64,000 bases of DNA from CAIVVT01 sp963757265 (GTDB taxonomy: Bacteria > Acidobacteriota > Terriglobia > Bryobacterales > Bryobacteraceae), in the NCBI GenBank assembly GCA_963757265.1, contig CAVWRA010000004.1, positions 186,001 to 250,000 of the forward strand, given 5' to 3'. Positions 1-10,747 of this stretch are shown here, piece by piece (the first letter of the stretch is position 1; every line of letters begins with the position of its first letter). Both the position numbers and the translations under genes were made by a program. A model generated the notes under the pieces. It was given only the letters and a program-made list of their open reading frames with translations, was not told the DNA's origin and did not search any database.

Positions 1-46
1 CGCAGTCGTCGCGGCGATCCGGAAGGGAGAATGGCATGGACAATGA
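1..46 (+). CDS. C-terminal tail of an upstream gene (partial)
   Basis: Frame 2 is open from the window edge to a TGA at 44-46 and would end a protein in AIRKGEWHGQ. The stop overlaps the ATG of the next gene by 11 bases, as expected for coupled operon genes. In NAD(P)-linked hydrogenases the subunit before the diaphorase is usually an iron-sulfur protein, so this could be its tail. Only 14 residues are visible, so the function is inference. Confidence 0.35.
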   Translation, partial: AVVAAIRKGEWHGQ

Positions 47-864
47 CGTGTTCCTTCCCCGTATCGCACGCATCGACGCCGTACGGGACGAGACGCCCGA
101 CACCAAGACGTTCACGCTGCGCTTTCGCGAGCCCAGGGAATCGAAGGCCTTCCACTTCCTCCCGGGGCAGTTCGTGGAGCTGTCCGTATTCGGCTACGGG
201 GAGGCTCCGTTCTGCATCGCCTCCAGCCCGACGCGGCCCGGAGACGTTCGAAACCACGATCCGGCGCACGGGCAACTCTGACCGATGCCTTGCACCAGCT
301 TGCCGCCGGCGCCGAGGTCGGCGTACGCGGACCGTTCGGCAACGGCTTCGACGTGGAAGGCGCGCGCGTGGCAAGGACTTGCTGTTTGTGGCGGGAGGCA
401 TCGGACTGCCTCCGCTGCGCAGCTTGATCCGGAACGTCCTGGACCAACGCGACCGTTTTCGGAACGTGACGGTCCTCTACGGCGCGCGGACACCCCTGGA
501 TCTGGTTTACAAGGACGAACTCAAGCAGTGGGAGACGGATTCGGGCGTCGAATTCCACGTGACCGTGGACAACGGCCTGCCCGGCTGGACGGGAAACGTG
601 GGGATGGTGCCGGTCCTGTTCACGAAGACGACGCTGCGGCCGGAAAGCACGCTGGCCTACGTGTGCGGCCCGCCCATCATGATCAGGTTCGTCGTCCAGG
701 ACCTGTTCATGCGCGGATTCAAGGAGGAGTCCGTCATCTCGACGCTGGAACGAATGATGCAATGCGGCATCGGCAAGTGCAACCACTGCGCGATCGGCCA
801 TCGGTATGTATGCCGGGACGGTCCGGTTTTCAACTACAGGCAGATTCGGGAGCTGGTCGAGTAA
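36..864 (+). CDS. FAD/NAD(P)-binding hydrogenase gamma-like (diaphorase) subunit, frameshifted
   Basis: The protein resembles the HydG/sulfhydrogenase gamma and dihydroorotate-dehydrogenase electron-transfer family. These pass electrons between NAD(P)H and an iron-sulfur partner. The N-terminus carries an FAD-binding barrel (FLPGQFVELSVFG). The middle has the nucleotide-binding loop GGIGLPPLRSL. The C-terminus has a [2Fe-2S] cysteine cluster (CGIGKCNHC then C about 11 residues on). The ATG at 36 is chosen because GGAAGGGAG lies just upstream. The frame breaks near 240, 276 and 368, yet the conceptual protein of about 275 aa is complete. It heads a group 4 hydrogenase operon, suggesting the complex is coupled to a soluble nucleotide pool. 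Product class is fairly sure; partner assignment is inferred. Confidence 0.75.
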
Positions 865-877
865 GGCTGGCGGCACT

Positions 878-1404
878 ATGAACTTCGAGGAACAACTCGC
901 CGCGGGGCTCAAGGCGATGTCGTGGTGATGGGCATCGGCAATCCCTCGTCGCGGCGATGACGCCGCGGGGAGCCTGGCCGCCCGGCGAATCGAGGCTGCG
1001 CCGGGTGTGTGTGTGATCGACGCGCAGGACGTTCCGGAGAATTATCTGCTGCGGGTGGTGAATCAGCGCCCCGATACCATCCTGCTGATCGACTCCGTGG
1101 ACATGGATTCCGCGCCCGGCTCGGTGGCCTTCTTGGACCGGGATCAGATGGCCGACTACTGGCCTAGCACGCACCGCATGCCCTTGAGTTCGCTCATGGG
1201 GATTACCTCGAGCAGGAGACGCAGGCGCGCGTCATTGCTATCGGCATTCAGCCGGCTCAAACGGAGTTTCTGCAACCCCTGAGTGATGCCGTCGCGGAGA
1301 GTATCGCTCTCGTCGCCCGCATGTTGAATGGCGCGCTCGCACGAGGACGAGCAGCCATGCGCGGTGTGCCCTCCGACTCCCTGGAAAGCGAGGTGCCCGC
1401 TTGA
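878..1404 (+). CDS. [NiFe]-hydrogenase maturation protease (HyaD/HycI family), frameshifted
   Basis: This endopeptidase family removes the C-terminal peptide of the hydrogenase large subunit after nickel insertion. The diagnostic GIGNPSRGDDAAG motif near the N-terminus, with its metal-binding Asp, is readable once two one-base indels near 914 and 947 are allowed for. The LLIDSVDMDSAPG strand follows. Another break lies near 1200, after which ARVIAIGIQPAQTEF restores the family pattern. Reconstructed length is about 170 aa, normal for the family. The TGA at 1402-1404 overlaps the TTG start of the next gene. Its place inside the operon supports a maturation role for the large subunit encoded at 4.9 kb. 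Confidence 0.75.
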
Positions 1405-2866
1405 TCACGACGCTCGCGATCCTGATGCTGGTGTTGCCCACGGCGGGGGCTATCGTGTGCCCACTGTTGAAGGGGCGATCCCGTCCCTTCGCCCTGGCCA
1501 GCGCCGTCTTGGCGACAGCCGCGGCGCTGTGGGTGGCGATTGCCGCTTTCGGGGCCTCGCACAGGAGCGTTGTGGGAGATCTCCCGTGGCTGCACGGGAT
1601 GGTCACGGGCCCGGTTTTCGGCATCCTGATCGACCCGCTGTCGTTGCTGATGCTGCTGGTCGTGGTGCCGATCGGACTGCTGACGGTACTGTATTCGACC
1701 TCCTATCTCACCGAAAAAAACCGCGAGCACCCGGTCGGAAGCCAGGATTATGGCCGGTACTACTTCTGGCTCCTTCTGTTCCTCTCCAGCATGGTGGGGG
1801 TGGCGCTTTCGCCCAATTTTTGCAGCTTCTGGTTTTCTGGGAGCTGACCACGTTCTGTTCATGGGCCCTGATTTCCTTCCGTCAGGACGAGCGCAGCTTG
1901 CGCGCGGGATTCAAGGCCATGCTGATGACGCATGTCGGCAGCGCATTCCTGCTGTTGGCCATTCTGATTCTTTTCGCACGCACCGGCTCCTTTGATTTTC
2001 GGCACTCGGCCGCATTGCCGCCCGGGTTGCGGAACTGGGTTTTCGTCTTCCTCCTGATTGCAGCGTGGGCCAAGGCGGCGCAGGTCCCGCTGCACACGTG
2101 GCTGCCGGACGCCATGGAGGCTCCGACTCCGATCAGCGCTTACCTGCACGCCGCGGCGATGGTCAAAGCCGGCGTCTACCTGATGGCCAGGACGGTGAGC
2201 AGCGGGTGGACCATGTCCCCCGAAGATCGCCGTGCTGATGGCCGGCATGGCGCTGCTCACGATTTTCGTCGCTCTCTCCTTCTATTTCGTTCAGGACGAC
2301 CTGAAGCGGTTGCTGGCCTACTCGACCATCGCGCATCTCGGCTATATGCTGCTCGGGCATCGCCATCGGGGGGCTGGGAGCGACCCTGGGTTTCAGGGTG
2401 GCGTGTTGCACATCTCTGCCACGGTTACAGCAAGGCGACTCTGTTCTTCTGTGCCGGCGCCATCGCCTACGTCACCGGGACTCGCAGCATATCGGCGCTG
2501 CGCGGGCTGGGCAGAAGCATGCCCCTCACCGCTACGGCATTTTTCGTCGGTCTTCTGAGCGTCACCGGAGTCCCGCCGCTGGCATGCTTCTGGAGCAAGT
2601 TCATGATTCTCTCGGGCGCCATGCGACTTTCCGGCGCCCATGGGACCGATCATCGTGACTTTCATCCTTTGCGAAACGCTGATTTCCTTCGGTTGGATGC
2701 TTTACATCGCGCAAAAAATCTTCCTGGGAGTGGCGCCCTGAGCCGGCGGTTCAAGTCCCAGCGCGATCCACCCTGGCCGATGCACGCCACTTTGATCATC
2801 CTGATGATCGGCTGTGTGGCAGCCCCGCTGGTGGGCATGCCGTTGGTGCGGTTGATGGGGAAATAG
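1401..2866 (+). CDS. hyfD: Antiporter-like proton-translocating hydrogenase subunit (HyfD/NuoL type), frameshifted
   Basis: This is an integral membrane subunit of the Mrp-antiporter/NuoL-M-N family, thought to pump ions in energy-converting hydrogenases. Diagnostic segments are VFWELTTFCSWALI, the helix WAKAAQVPLHTWLPDAMEAP with its conserved Lys, and DDLKRLLAYSTIAHLGY. The TTG start overlaps the previous stop and gives a hydrophobic first helix. The reconstructed length of about 488 aa fits HyfD or HyfF better than the longer HyfB. At least six one-base indels are visible, for example at the T run near 1815, the C run near 2220, an extra G near 2357 and missing C bases near 2392 and 2413. 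The exact subunit letter is inferred from length and order. Confidence 0.75.
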
Positions 2867-2868
2867 AC

Positions 2869-4894
2869 ATGCTCGATCCGATTTACGCAGTTGAAGTCAG
2901 CATCGTGATCCTGATCGTGGGATCGGTGGTGAGCCTGCGGTTTGCCAGGCGGCCACGATTGTGCGGCTGGGTCAGTTTCGCTTTCGTTTGCGCCTCCGCC
3001 GTGTACACCGGGCTGCGGTCGCGGCGCCGCATTCACGGTGGCATCCGACGAGCACACGCTCCTCTCGCTCCCCAACTGGGCGCGGGTCTCGTCACTGCGG
3101 GTGGATCCCCTGAGCGCCATCTTCCTGGCGATCGTGGCCGTGATTGCGCTCGCTGAGCACGCTGTACTCGGTCCGCTACATGGAGCACTACACGCACGAC
3201 AACGTGGCGAAGTTCTTCCCGCTTCTGCTCCTCTGCATCGCCAGCATGACGGGAGTTCTGGTGTGCGCGGATTTCCTCTGTTTTCCTCATTTTCTGGGAG
3301 TCGATGACACTGACATCCTACTTCCTGGTGACGTTCGAGAGGGAGAACCCGGCCAGCCAGCGAGCGGGCCTGAAGTATTTCATCATCACCCACGGCGCGA
3401 CGCTGTGCATGGTGGCAGCGGCACTGTTGCTCTGGAGGACGTCCGGCTCGTTTCCTTTCGATGCCATCCGGCAGACTCTATCTCGGACTGCTGGCAATCG
3501 CACCGCCTTCTGGCGCACTCGATCATCTTTCTGTTCTTCCTGGGATTTGCTACCAAGGCGGGCATCCTGCCCATGGGCGATTGGCTGCCCGATGCTCATC
3601 CGGTGGCCCCTTCCGGCATGAGCGCCACGCTTTCGGGCGCGCTCGTTAAACTCGGAATCTATGGGCTGGTGCGCTTATTCTGCTCTTTTCTGGCTGCCTC
3701 GCCGTCGCTGCGGATATGGGGAATTGTCCTGGCGCTGGCCGGCACGGACTCGCTCTTCGTCGGGACGTTGACCGCCCTGCGGCAGACCGACACCAAGCGG
3801 CTGATGGCTTTCCACACCATCGGGCAAATCGGTTACATCTGCCTCGGCGCTTGGTGTGGGCGCTTACTGTCTGGCCGCGTACCCGGCGCTGGCCGCGATT
3901 GCCTGGCGGGCGCGATTCTCCACGCCGTGAACCACGCCTGCTTCAAGTCATGCTTGTTCCTGGGAGCGGGATCCGTGCTCTACCGGACGGGCACAGCGCA
4001 ACATGGACCAGCTGGGCGGCTTGGCCGCATTTCATGCCTTACACCGGCGGGACGACAACGATCGCCTCCTTGAGCATCGCGGGCGTGCCGCCCTTCAACG
4101 GGTTCACCAGCAAGTGGCTCATTGTCGCCGGATGCATTCTGGCCGGCCGTGCGGTTCCCGTTGTTCCTGGTGCTGGGACTGGTCGCGCTGTTCATTTCGC
4201 TGGCCACGCTGGCTTCCTTCCTCAAGGTGCTCGGATCCGTCTTCCTCGGCAAGGCGGATGAGAATCCGGTGCAAGGAAGTGCCGGCATCCATGATCGTGC
4301 CCCAGGCCGTACTGGCCGGCCTCTGCGTATTGCTCGGGCGTGTTTCCGCAACCGGCGCTGCATCTCGTCGGCCAGGCGGTGGAGAGCGCCAGCGGCGTCT
4401 CCGCGGCCTCGATTGCCGCGGACAGCCTGTGGGGCGGCCTTTCACTGCTTGATGGGACGGCGGTTGCGTTCTGGTCGCCCCTCGTCATGCTGGCGGGCCT
4501 TGGCCATCCTGGCGTTGCTCTCCTATGGCATTCAGCGGGCGGGGGGGCCAAAACAGAGATCGTGCCGGTCTGGTACTGCGGAGAAGAGCACGCCGCGGCC
4601 ACAGTCCGCTACCCCGCCAGCAGTTTCTACCTGCCGTTCAAACACGCGTTCCAGGGCATCTATCCCAGCCGGAAGGCTGCAGGTGCCGACATTTCCGGCT
4701 CCCCTTCGCCGCGCGCTCGATTTTGACCAATGGCTGTACACGCCCGCGGTTCAAGCCGATTGAGCGAACCGCTGACTGCGTCAGCAGAACGCACGTCGGC
4801 ACTCCGCAGATCTATCTGCTGTGGATCGTGATTGGAGCCGTCGTTGTGACCGGAATCCTGCTGTGTGGTGAGCGCGCTGAGGAGAGCGGCATGA
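2869..4894 (+). CDS. hyfB: Long antiporter-like hydrogenase subunit (HyfB/HycC type), frameshifted
   Basis: This is the second antiporter-like subunit. It has the conserved patterns FFPLLLLCIASMTGVLVCAD, TKAGILPMGDWLPDAHPVAPS and DTKRLMAFHTIGQIGYICLG, the last two holding the channel Lys and His positions. Unlike its neighbours it has a long C-terminal extension with an aromatic, Cys-containing stretch (VPVWYCGEEH) and YPASSFYLPFKHAF, as in HycC/HyfB. The conceptual product is about 670 aa. Several one-base indels scatter it over three frames. The last helix (TPQIYLLWIVIGAVVVTGILL) fits a stop at 4892-4894, which overlaps the ATG of the large-subunit gene. The final frame is reconstructed, so the exact end is less sure. 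Confidence 0.72.
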
Positions 4895-6618
4895 GCACGG
4901 AACACGATCAGATGACGTTAGCGCGGGTTGCAAGGTAATCGCCGGAGCGCAGCGACGGTGCTCTCTTGTCAGCGACCCAGCCCCACGCCGATACCCTCCA
5001 TTTCGTCGATCGAGAAGAAGGCGATGCGCAGCTGTGGCGGATGGCGTTGTTCAACGAGTTGCATGCACGCTTCCTGATTTCGGTGGGGACGGATAAGCGG
5101 CCCCTGAGCGGGGATTTCGCGCATTCTGCATCTCTTCTCCCTGGACCGCGACCATCTGTACGTTCTTGCTGGAATCCCCGATGTCGGCAGAAGACCCGAG
5201 GGTCGAATCGATCACTCGACGGTCATCCCGGGCGCAAACTGGGCGGAGCGCGAATTCCAGGATGCCGTCGGCGTGCATCCCGATGGGCATCCCGATCCGC
5301 GCCGCCTGCTGCTGGCCGACGACTGGCCGGAAGGCGTACTACCCGCTGCGCCGGGATTTTCCGTACAACTACCAGCCTCCCGCGCTGGAAAATGTCCGCC
5401 CGCAAATGCGCGAAGCTCCCCCAGGGCGCCAGCGTGTTGCCGATGGGGCCTTTCTTTCCGGTCCTGGAGGAGCCCGCCTACTGGCGCATGTTCGTTGAGG
5501 GCGAGACGATTGTGGGATGCGATACCCGCCTCTTCTACAACCACCGGGGAATTGAAAAGCTCGGCGACAGCGTTCTGACCTACGACCAGATCCCCTATCT
5601 GGCCGAGAGAATATGCGGGATCTGCGGCTTCATCCACTCCACCTGCTATTGCCAGGCGGTCGAAAAGGCAGCCGGCATCGAGGTCGCCGCGCAGGGCCCG
5701 CTACATCCGGACCATCATGCTGGAGCTGGAACGCATCCATTCCCACCTGCTCTGGCTCGGGATTGCGGGGCACATCATCGGTTTCGAAACGGTGCTGATG
5801 CAGACGTGGCGCATTCGTGAGCCGGTGATGTGGCTGTGTGAAGAGATTTCCGGGAACCGCAAGACGTACGGGATGAATACGATCGGCGGGCTGAGGCGCG
5901 ACCTTCCGGACGAGATCAAGCCCAAGCTCCTCGAGACGCTTGCCCAGGTCGAAAAGGAGTCCATAGCCGTTCGCAACGCCATCGTCGGCGATACGACGTT
6001 TTGCACGCCCGGACCAAGGGAGTCGGCGTGATCGACCGGCGAAAGGGCCAAGCAGCGTCTGCGTCGTGGGCCCGCCGGCGCGGGCTTCGGGGGTTGCCAT
6101 CGATGCGCGGATCGATCATCCCTATGCGGCGTACGACGAAGTGCCGCCGCGGATTGCCGCCGAGGAAGCGGGCGACACGTGGGCGCGCGTGCTGGTGCGC
6201 GTCGGCGAGTTGTTGGAATCCATACGCTTGGTGCGCGAGGCGTCTGGCGGCCCTCCCCGGGGGCCCGATCTGCGCGGAGATCGGCGCAGAGATCCCACCG
6301 GATAAGGTGGGCGTCTCGGTGGTCGAGGCGCCGCGCGGCGAGGCGATCCATTTTGTGATGACGGGTGGTGACAACCGGCCCTACCGGTGGAGCGTGCGCG
6401 CTCCCACCTACGCCAACCTGCAGGCTCTGCCGGCGATGGTCATGCATGGCAACCATCGCTGACGTGCCGATCACCCTGGGCAGCCTGGACCCGTGCTTCT
6501 CTTGCACGGAGCGGCTGGAGACGATCGACCGGAGGACCCGCGAGGTCAGGGTTTATTCCCGCGCGGAACTGCTGCGGATGTCCAGAGGCAGCCCGCCTCC
6601 CGCGGAGGCGCCCGATGA
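4891..6618 (+). CDS. hyfG: Group 4 [NiFe]-hydrogenase large subunit, NuoC-NuoD fusion type (HyfG/HycE), frameshifted
   Basis: This is the catalytic subunit that makes or oxidises H2. An N-terminal NuoC-like part (about 5000-5400, with REFQDAVGVHPDGHPDPRRLL) is followed by the NuoD-like hydrogenase domain. The L1 motif RICGICGFIHST lies at 5608-5643 and the L2 motif DPCFSCTER at about 6487-6513. All four Ni-Fe cysteines are therefore present, which separates it from complex I and hydrogenase-like relatives lacking the metal. L1 resembles HycE/HyfG closely. At least six indels break the frame (for example near 5130, 5340, 5690, 6000 and 6050). The end is a TGA at 6616-6618 overlapping the next ATG. 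The N-terminal 30 residues are uncertain because a TAA interrupts the only good start frame. Confidence 0.85.
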
Positions 6619-7542
6619 CAGCCGGCCGTTAGGCTGTCCTGCTGCAGTGCTTGCTGAACGTGGCGGCCGCATTGCTTCTGTCGCCGCTCTTTCGAAGGCA
6701 TCATGCGCAAGGTGCGGGCCGCGCTCCACTCTCGAATCGGGCCTCCCATCACACAGCCCTATTGGGATCTGCTGAAGCTCCTGGGCAAGGAGGATCTGCG
6801 AAGCGGCGGCGGAGTGGTTTATGCGGGCCTGCCGGCGCTCATGCTGGGCTCGGTGCTGCTGCTGGCCGCCCTGGTCCCAATGGGCGCCGCCGCGCCGCTT
6901 GTCCTTCGCCGGAGACATGATCGTGGTGCTCTATGTCGCGGCGATGAGCTGCGGTCCTGATCATGTTGAACGGGCTTACGCGAGCGCCAGCCCTTACGCT
7001 TCCATCGGGAGCTCGCGCGAAATGATGATGCTTTTGTCGGTCGAGCCGATCCTGGCCATTGCGCTGTCGTGGGTGCGTTCAAGGCCAAGAACCCTGGCCC
7101 TGGGCGGCATTGCCAGCTTGGCAGGTGCAGAATGGACCGAGCATCAGCATGGCGATCGCGGGCGTGGCATTCTTCCTTGCGCTCCAGGCCGTGGTCAGGC
7201 AAATTGCCATTCGACATTGCGGAGGCCGACCAGGAGATTATGGGCGGCCCTCTGGTGGAGCAAAGCGGCCCGCGCCTGGCGCTGCTCCGCTGGGCGATGT
7301 GGGCCAAGCAGCTCGTGCTCGCTTTCTTGCTGGTGGAGGTGTTCTTTCCTTGGCCGCACTTTGGAAACTTACCTGGTTGATCTGCTCGCGACGGCCGTGA
7401 AGGTGCTGGTGGTGCTGGTGCTGGTGACGGTTATTGATGTCGTGAATCCCCGAGGCTGCGCATCGATCAGGCCATGGGTTATTTCATGCGCGTCGGGGTT
7501 TCGTCACTGTCTGCCCTGGCCTTTGCGGTGATTGGAAAGTAG
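6615..7542 (+). CDS. hyfC: Membrane anchor subunit of hydrogenase (HyfC/HycD, NuoH-like), frameshifted
   Basis: NuoH-like subunits form the membrane seat for the hydrogenase arm. Recognisable segments are IGPPITQPYWDLLKLLGKED near the N-terminus and the family motif PFDIAEADQEIMGGPLVE at about 7208-7262, whose acidic residues are typical of NuoH and HyfC. The protein ends in a hydrophobic helix with a TAG at 7540-7542. The ATG at 6615 overlaps the large-subunit stop, but a TAG occurs five codons later (M-T-A-G-R-stop-A-V-L-L-Q). A TGG-to-TAG change or an error would explain this; a TTG at 6651 is the alternative start. Further one-base indels occur near 6690, 6900, 7065 and 7360. Confidence 0.75.
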
Positions 7543-7554
7543 CAGGAGGTTGAG

Positions 7555-8010
7555 GTGTTTCTGAGCAAGCTGCGAGAAGCGCTGATTTGCTTGAAAGCCG
7601 GGCGCGTCACCCTCGGATACCCGTTTGCACCCCACGAGCCGAAACCCGGATTCCGCGGCAAGATCACTTTGGACGCCGATCTATGCTTCGGATGCGGCGG
7701 ATGCGCCAACGTCTGCCCGGCCGGCGTGATCGTGGTGTCGGACACGGAACAGCACATGAGGACTGCTGGAGTTCTTCTGGCGCAGGTGCACGTATTGCGG
7801 CAAGTGCGAAGAAGTCTGTCCGGAGAAGGCCATCCGCCTCAGCCAGCAATTCGAAACTGCCACTAACGCATCCCCAGGACATGTACATGCGGCTGGAGGT
7901 TTTCATGGGGCCATGCCAGAGCTGCGGCCGGTGCTTCCCGCCTCCCACGCGCGCTTGACCGGATGATGAAAACTGGTTTCAGGGACGGCTTGGAAGGAGG
8001 GAGAGCATGA
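7555..8010 (+). CDS. hyfH: Polyferredoxin-like subunit with 4Fe-4S motifs (HyfH/HycF, NuoI-like), frameshifted
   Basis: The gene encodes the electron-carrying ferredoxin subunit that links the donor module to the hydrogenase small subunit. The first cluster motif CFGCGGCANVCP is in the starting frame at about 7684-7720. The second, CTYCGKCEEVCP, needs a frame change near 7770. A third cysteine group, CQSCGRC, follows near 7915. A GTG start at 7555 has AGGAGG eight bases upstream. The conceptual product of about 150 aa ends at a TGA in 8008-8010, overlapping the ATG of the next gene. Breaks also occur near 7840 and 7880. Confidence 0.75.
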
Positions 8011-8688
8011 ACCGCGGGGAAGCCGCTCTCACACGCGGTCTGATCGAGACTCTGAGCTTGACTATGGTGATCACGTCCGTGGCTGCGGTGGAGATGCGGC
8101 GGCTCAGGTTCTCCGATTGTCGCCTACCTCTGCCAGGCGCTCCTGATGGTGGGCCTGCTGGTCGCGTTTGCGGCAGTGAACCCGGCTCTTTACTGGTGGG
8201 CGGCACGGCCCTGCTGACCAAGGCGGTCCTCACGCCCTGGTTCCTGTTCCGCGCGATCCGGGGCGTGGATGACCGGGAATTGAAGCCGGTGATTGGCCTC
8301 GGCCCCTCGGTAGTTGATGGCGCGCCTGCTCATGTTGGGCTTTTTCCATCTGACCCACAGCCAGGGCATGCTTCTTGCGCCGTCCGGCATGGCGCAGTTG
8401 GAGGTTTTCCGAACGAACTTGGCGGTGGCATCCACGGTATTTGCCCTGGGCCTGTATGCCGTGCTGACGCGGCGGGATGCGATCAAGGCGGTGATCGGGC
8501 TGTGCCTGCTCGAGAACGCCGTGCACCTGAGCCTGGTGAGCCTGGCTCCCGGATTACCGGAAACCGCGGTTTTCGGTGTCGCGACGGAGGTTGTGGTGAC
8601 GGTGTATCTGCTCCTATACGTGATCGGCGGGGTACGCGAGGAGTTCGGATCGACGGATACATTCAAGTTGCGCGCATTGAGGCGCTAG
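8007..8688 (+). CDS. hyfE: Hydrogenase-4 membrane subunit HyfE-like (NuoK-related), frameshifted
   Basis: This small integral membrane protein is characteristic of hydrogenase-4 operons. Hydrophobic segments include VAYLCQALLMVGLLVAF, TNLAVASTVFALGLYAVLTR and AVIGLCLLENAVHLSLVSLA. The last carries the buried Glu typical of NuoK-like helices. The conceptual length of about 227 aa matches HyfE (216 aa in E. coli). The ATG at 8007 overlaps the previous stop, with GGAGGGAGAGC upstream. Frame breaks occur near 8110, 8200 and 8318. The last 120 codons are in one frame and intact. Confidence 0.75.
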
Positions 8689-8700
8689 ACGGAGACACCG

Positions 8701-10239
8701 ATGACGACAGAGACATCGATCATACCCGCCGTTACGTTCCTGTTGCCGATCGTGGCCGGCGCCTCGGTTCTGTTGTGGAAGCGGATCGACCGCCGGTTGC
8801 AGCAGGTTATCCCGATTTTGACCGCGGCCCTGGTTACGGCGATGGCCGCATGGATGGCCTACCAAGGTGCTGGGGGAGTGGTGTTGACCACCTGGAATAG
8901 CGAATTGCGAGTCGATGCCCTGAGCGCGTTGATGGTCGCGTGATTGCTGTGATCGCGTTGCTGGCATCGGTTTACTCCGTGCGATACCTGCGCCTGGAGG
9001 GGCTCATCAGCGCGTCGGCGCAGAAGCGGCCTCGCGCCGCACCCGCGTTTTCTATGGCCTTTTGCTGTGGTTTCTTCGGAACCATGCTGTGGGGATGCGT
9101 CACCAATAACGTCGATCATGCTGTACGTCGCCATCGAAGCTACTACTCTCACCTCCGGTCTTCTGGTCGCCTTTTATTGGGATCGCCGCGCGCTTGAGGC
9201 GGGCTACAAGTACCTGATGCTGCTGACCATTGGGATTACCTTCGCTTTGTTCGGATGCGTTTTGCTTTACGCCGGCGCCGCCGCCACGAAACAACTGAGT
9301 GGAGGCAACGCCCTGCTGATCAGCGACATCCGGACCGTGGCTCACTTGATACCGGCGGAACCTCGGCCATTACGATCGCATTTCTGGTGATCGGATTCGG
9401 AACCAAGGCCGGCATCGCGCCTTTTCATCCCTGGCTTCCGGACGCACATGCCGAGGCGCCTACCCCGATCAGCGTGCTGCTGTCGGGCGTGATGATCAAG
9501 ATGGCTCTGTATGCCTTGGCCCGCACGGTGAGCATCTTCTACCCTTCCTGGCCGTCAGGTCGCGATCTTCCTGGTCGCGCTGGGCGTTTTCTCGATGCTG
9601 CTGGGAATTGTGATGGCCATGACTCAGGACGATCTCAAGCGGCTGCTCGCCTATTCCTCCGTCAGCCAGATGGGCTATGTGGTGGCCGGAGTCGGACTCG
9701 GAACCTACCTGGGATGCTACGGCGGTCTGTTTCATCTCTTGAACCACGCCCTCTACAAATCGATGTTGTTCATGTGCGTGGGTGCGGTGATCTATGCCAC
9801 CGGCGCACGGCGAATCACTCAGCTGGGCGGGCTGAGAAATCAGATGCCCATCACGAGCGCGTGTTTTCTTCTGGGGGCTTTGGCGATCGCCGGCTTTCCG
9901 CCCCTCAATGGCTTCTGGAGCAAACTGACAATCTATCTTGCGCTGGCCAAGGCCGGGCTGTGGTGGGCCGCTGTCATTGCCATCGCCGCCGAGCTATCCT
10001 GACGATGGTCGTCATGGTTCGTGCGGGAACCCGGGTGTTTTGGGGAGCGCCCCGCGCGGCTGCCGTGGCCCAGCCGCCTGTGAGGGAAGTTCCCGCGTTG
10101 ATGTGGCTGCCGATGGTGGCTCTGGCGGCGATATGCCTGCTGCTGGGCGTTTACCCTCAAGTCGCGTATCCGCTGCTCGATCGTGCCGCCGCGGTTCTGG
10201 CTACGTTGGGGCATGATGGTGCGGCTCGCAAGGAGGTGA
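8701..10239 (+). CDS. hyfF: Third antiporter-like hydrogenase subunit (HyfF/NuoN type), frameshifted
   Basis: Motifs of the antiporter family are clear: AFLVIGFGTKAGIAPFHPWLPDAH, DDLKRLLAYSSVSQMGYVV and LGALAIAGFPPLNGFWSKL. The reconstructed length of about 512 aa fits HyfF. The start follows the hyfE-like stop by 12 bases with GGAGA upstream. Breaks lie near 8940, 9110, 9352, 9560 and 10000. The last segment (LMWLPMVALAAICLLLGVYP) is in a frame that runs into the next gene, so the TGA at 10237-10239 is my best guess for the end. With the genes at 1401 and 2869, the operon carries three antiporter-like subunits, as in hydrogenase-4 rather than hydrogenase-3. Confidence 0.75.
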
Positions 10240-10243
10240 CATC

Positions 10244-10747
10244 GTGTTCGAGGCGCTATGCAAGAAGGCGTTTGGTAAGGCGCTGTGGGTCTACCATGCC
10301 AACGTCGGCGCCTGCAACGGCTGCGATATCGAAGTCATTGACGTCCTCACCCCGTATTACGACGCCGAACGGTTCGGGATCAAGCTGGTGGGATCTCCCC
10401 GGCATGCGGATGTTCTGTTGGTATGCGGCCCCGTGACACGCCAGGTCGCCCCAGCATTGCAGCGGCTGGTGGAAGCTGTGCCGGATCCGAAACTCACGTT
10501 CGCCGTCGGCTCCTGTGCAACCGGTGGGGGCTGCTGGTTCGACACCTATAGTGTTATCGGCGGAGTGGACAAAGTGATTCCGGTCGACTACTACATTCCC
10601 GGCTGCCCGCCCCGGCCGGAAGCCATTCTCTACGGAGTGGCGCTGGCGCTGGGGCTGGTGCCGAAAAAGGTTGCCCAGGAGAGGCTCAAACAGGAAACTC
10701 TGGAGGAGTTGGCTGAGGGGAAGTCCGCTTTTGCGGGGAGGACGTGA
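10244..10747 (+). CDS. hyfI: Group 4 hydrogenase small subunit (HyfI/HycG, NuoB-like)
   Basis: This 167-aa protein carries the proximal [4Fe-4S] cluster next to the Ni-Fe site. The expected cysteines are C24 and C27 in GACNGCD, one in VGSCATGGGCW and one in IPGCPPRPEA. Unlike every earlier gene in the operon it is in one unbroken frame. The GTG start at 10244 has AAGGAGGTGA at the usual distance. The TGA (10745-10747) overlaps the first base of the response regulator ATG, suggesting co-transcription of structural and regulatory genes. Confidence 0.9.
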   Translation: MFEALCKKAFGKALWVYHANVGACNGCDIEVIDVLTPYYDAERFGIKLVGSPRHADVLLVCGPVTRQVAPALQRLVEAVPDPKLTFAVGSCATGGGCWFDTYSVIGGVDKVIPVDYYIPGCPPRPEAILYGVALALGLVPKKVAQERLKQETLEELAEGKSAFAGRT

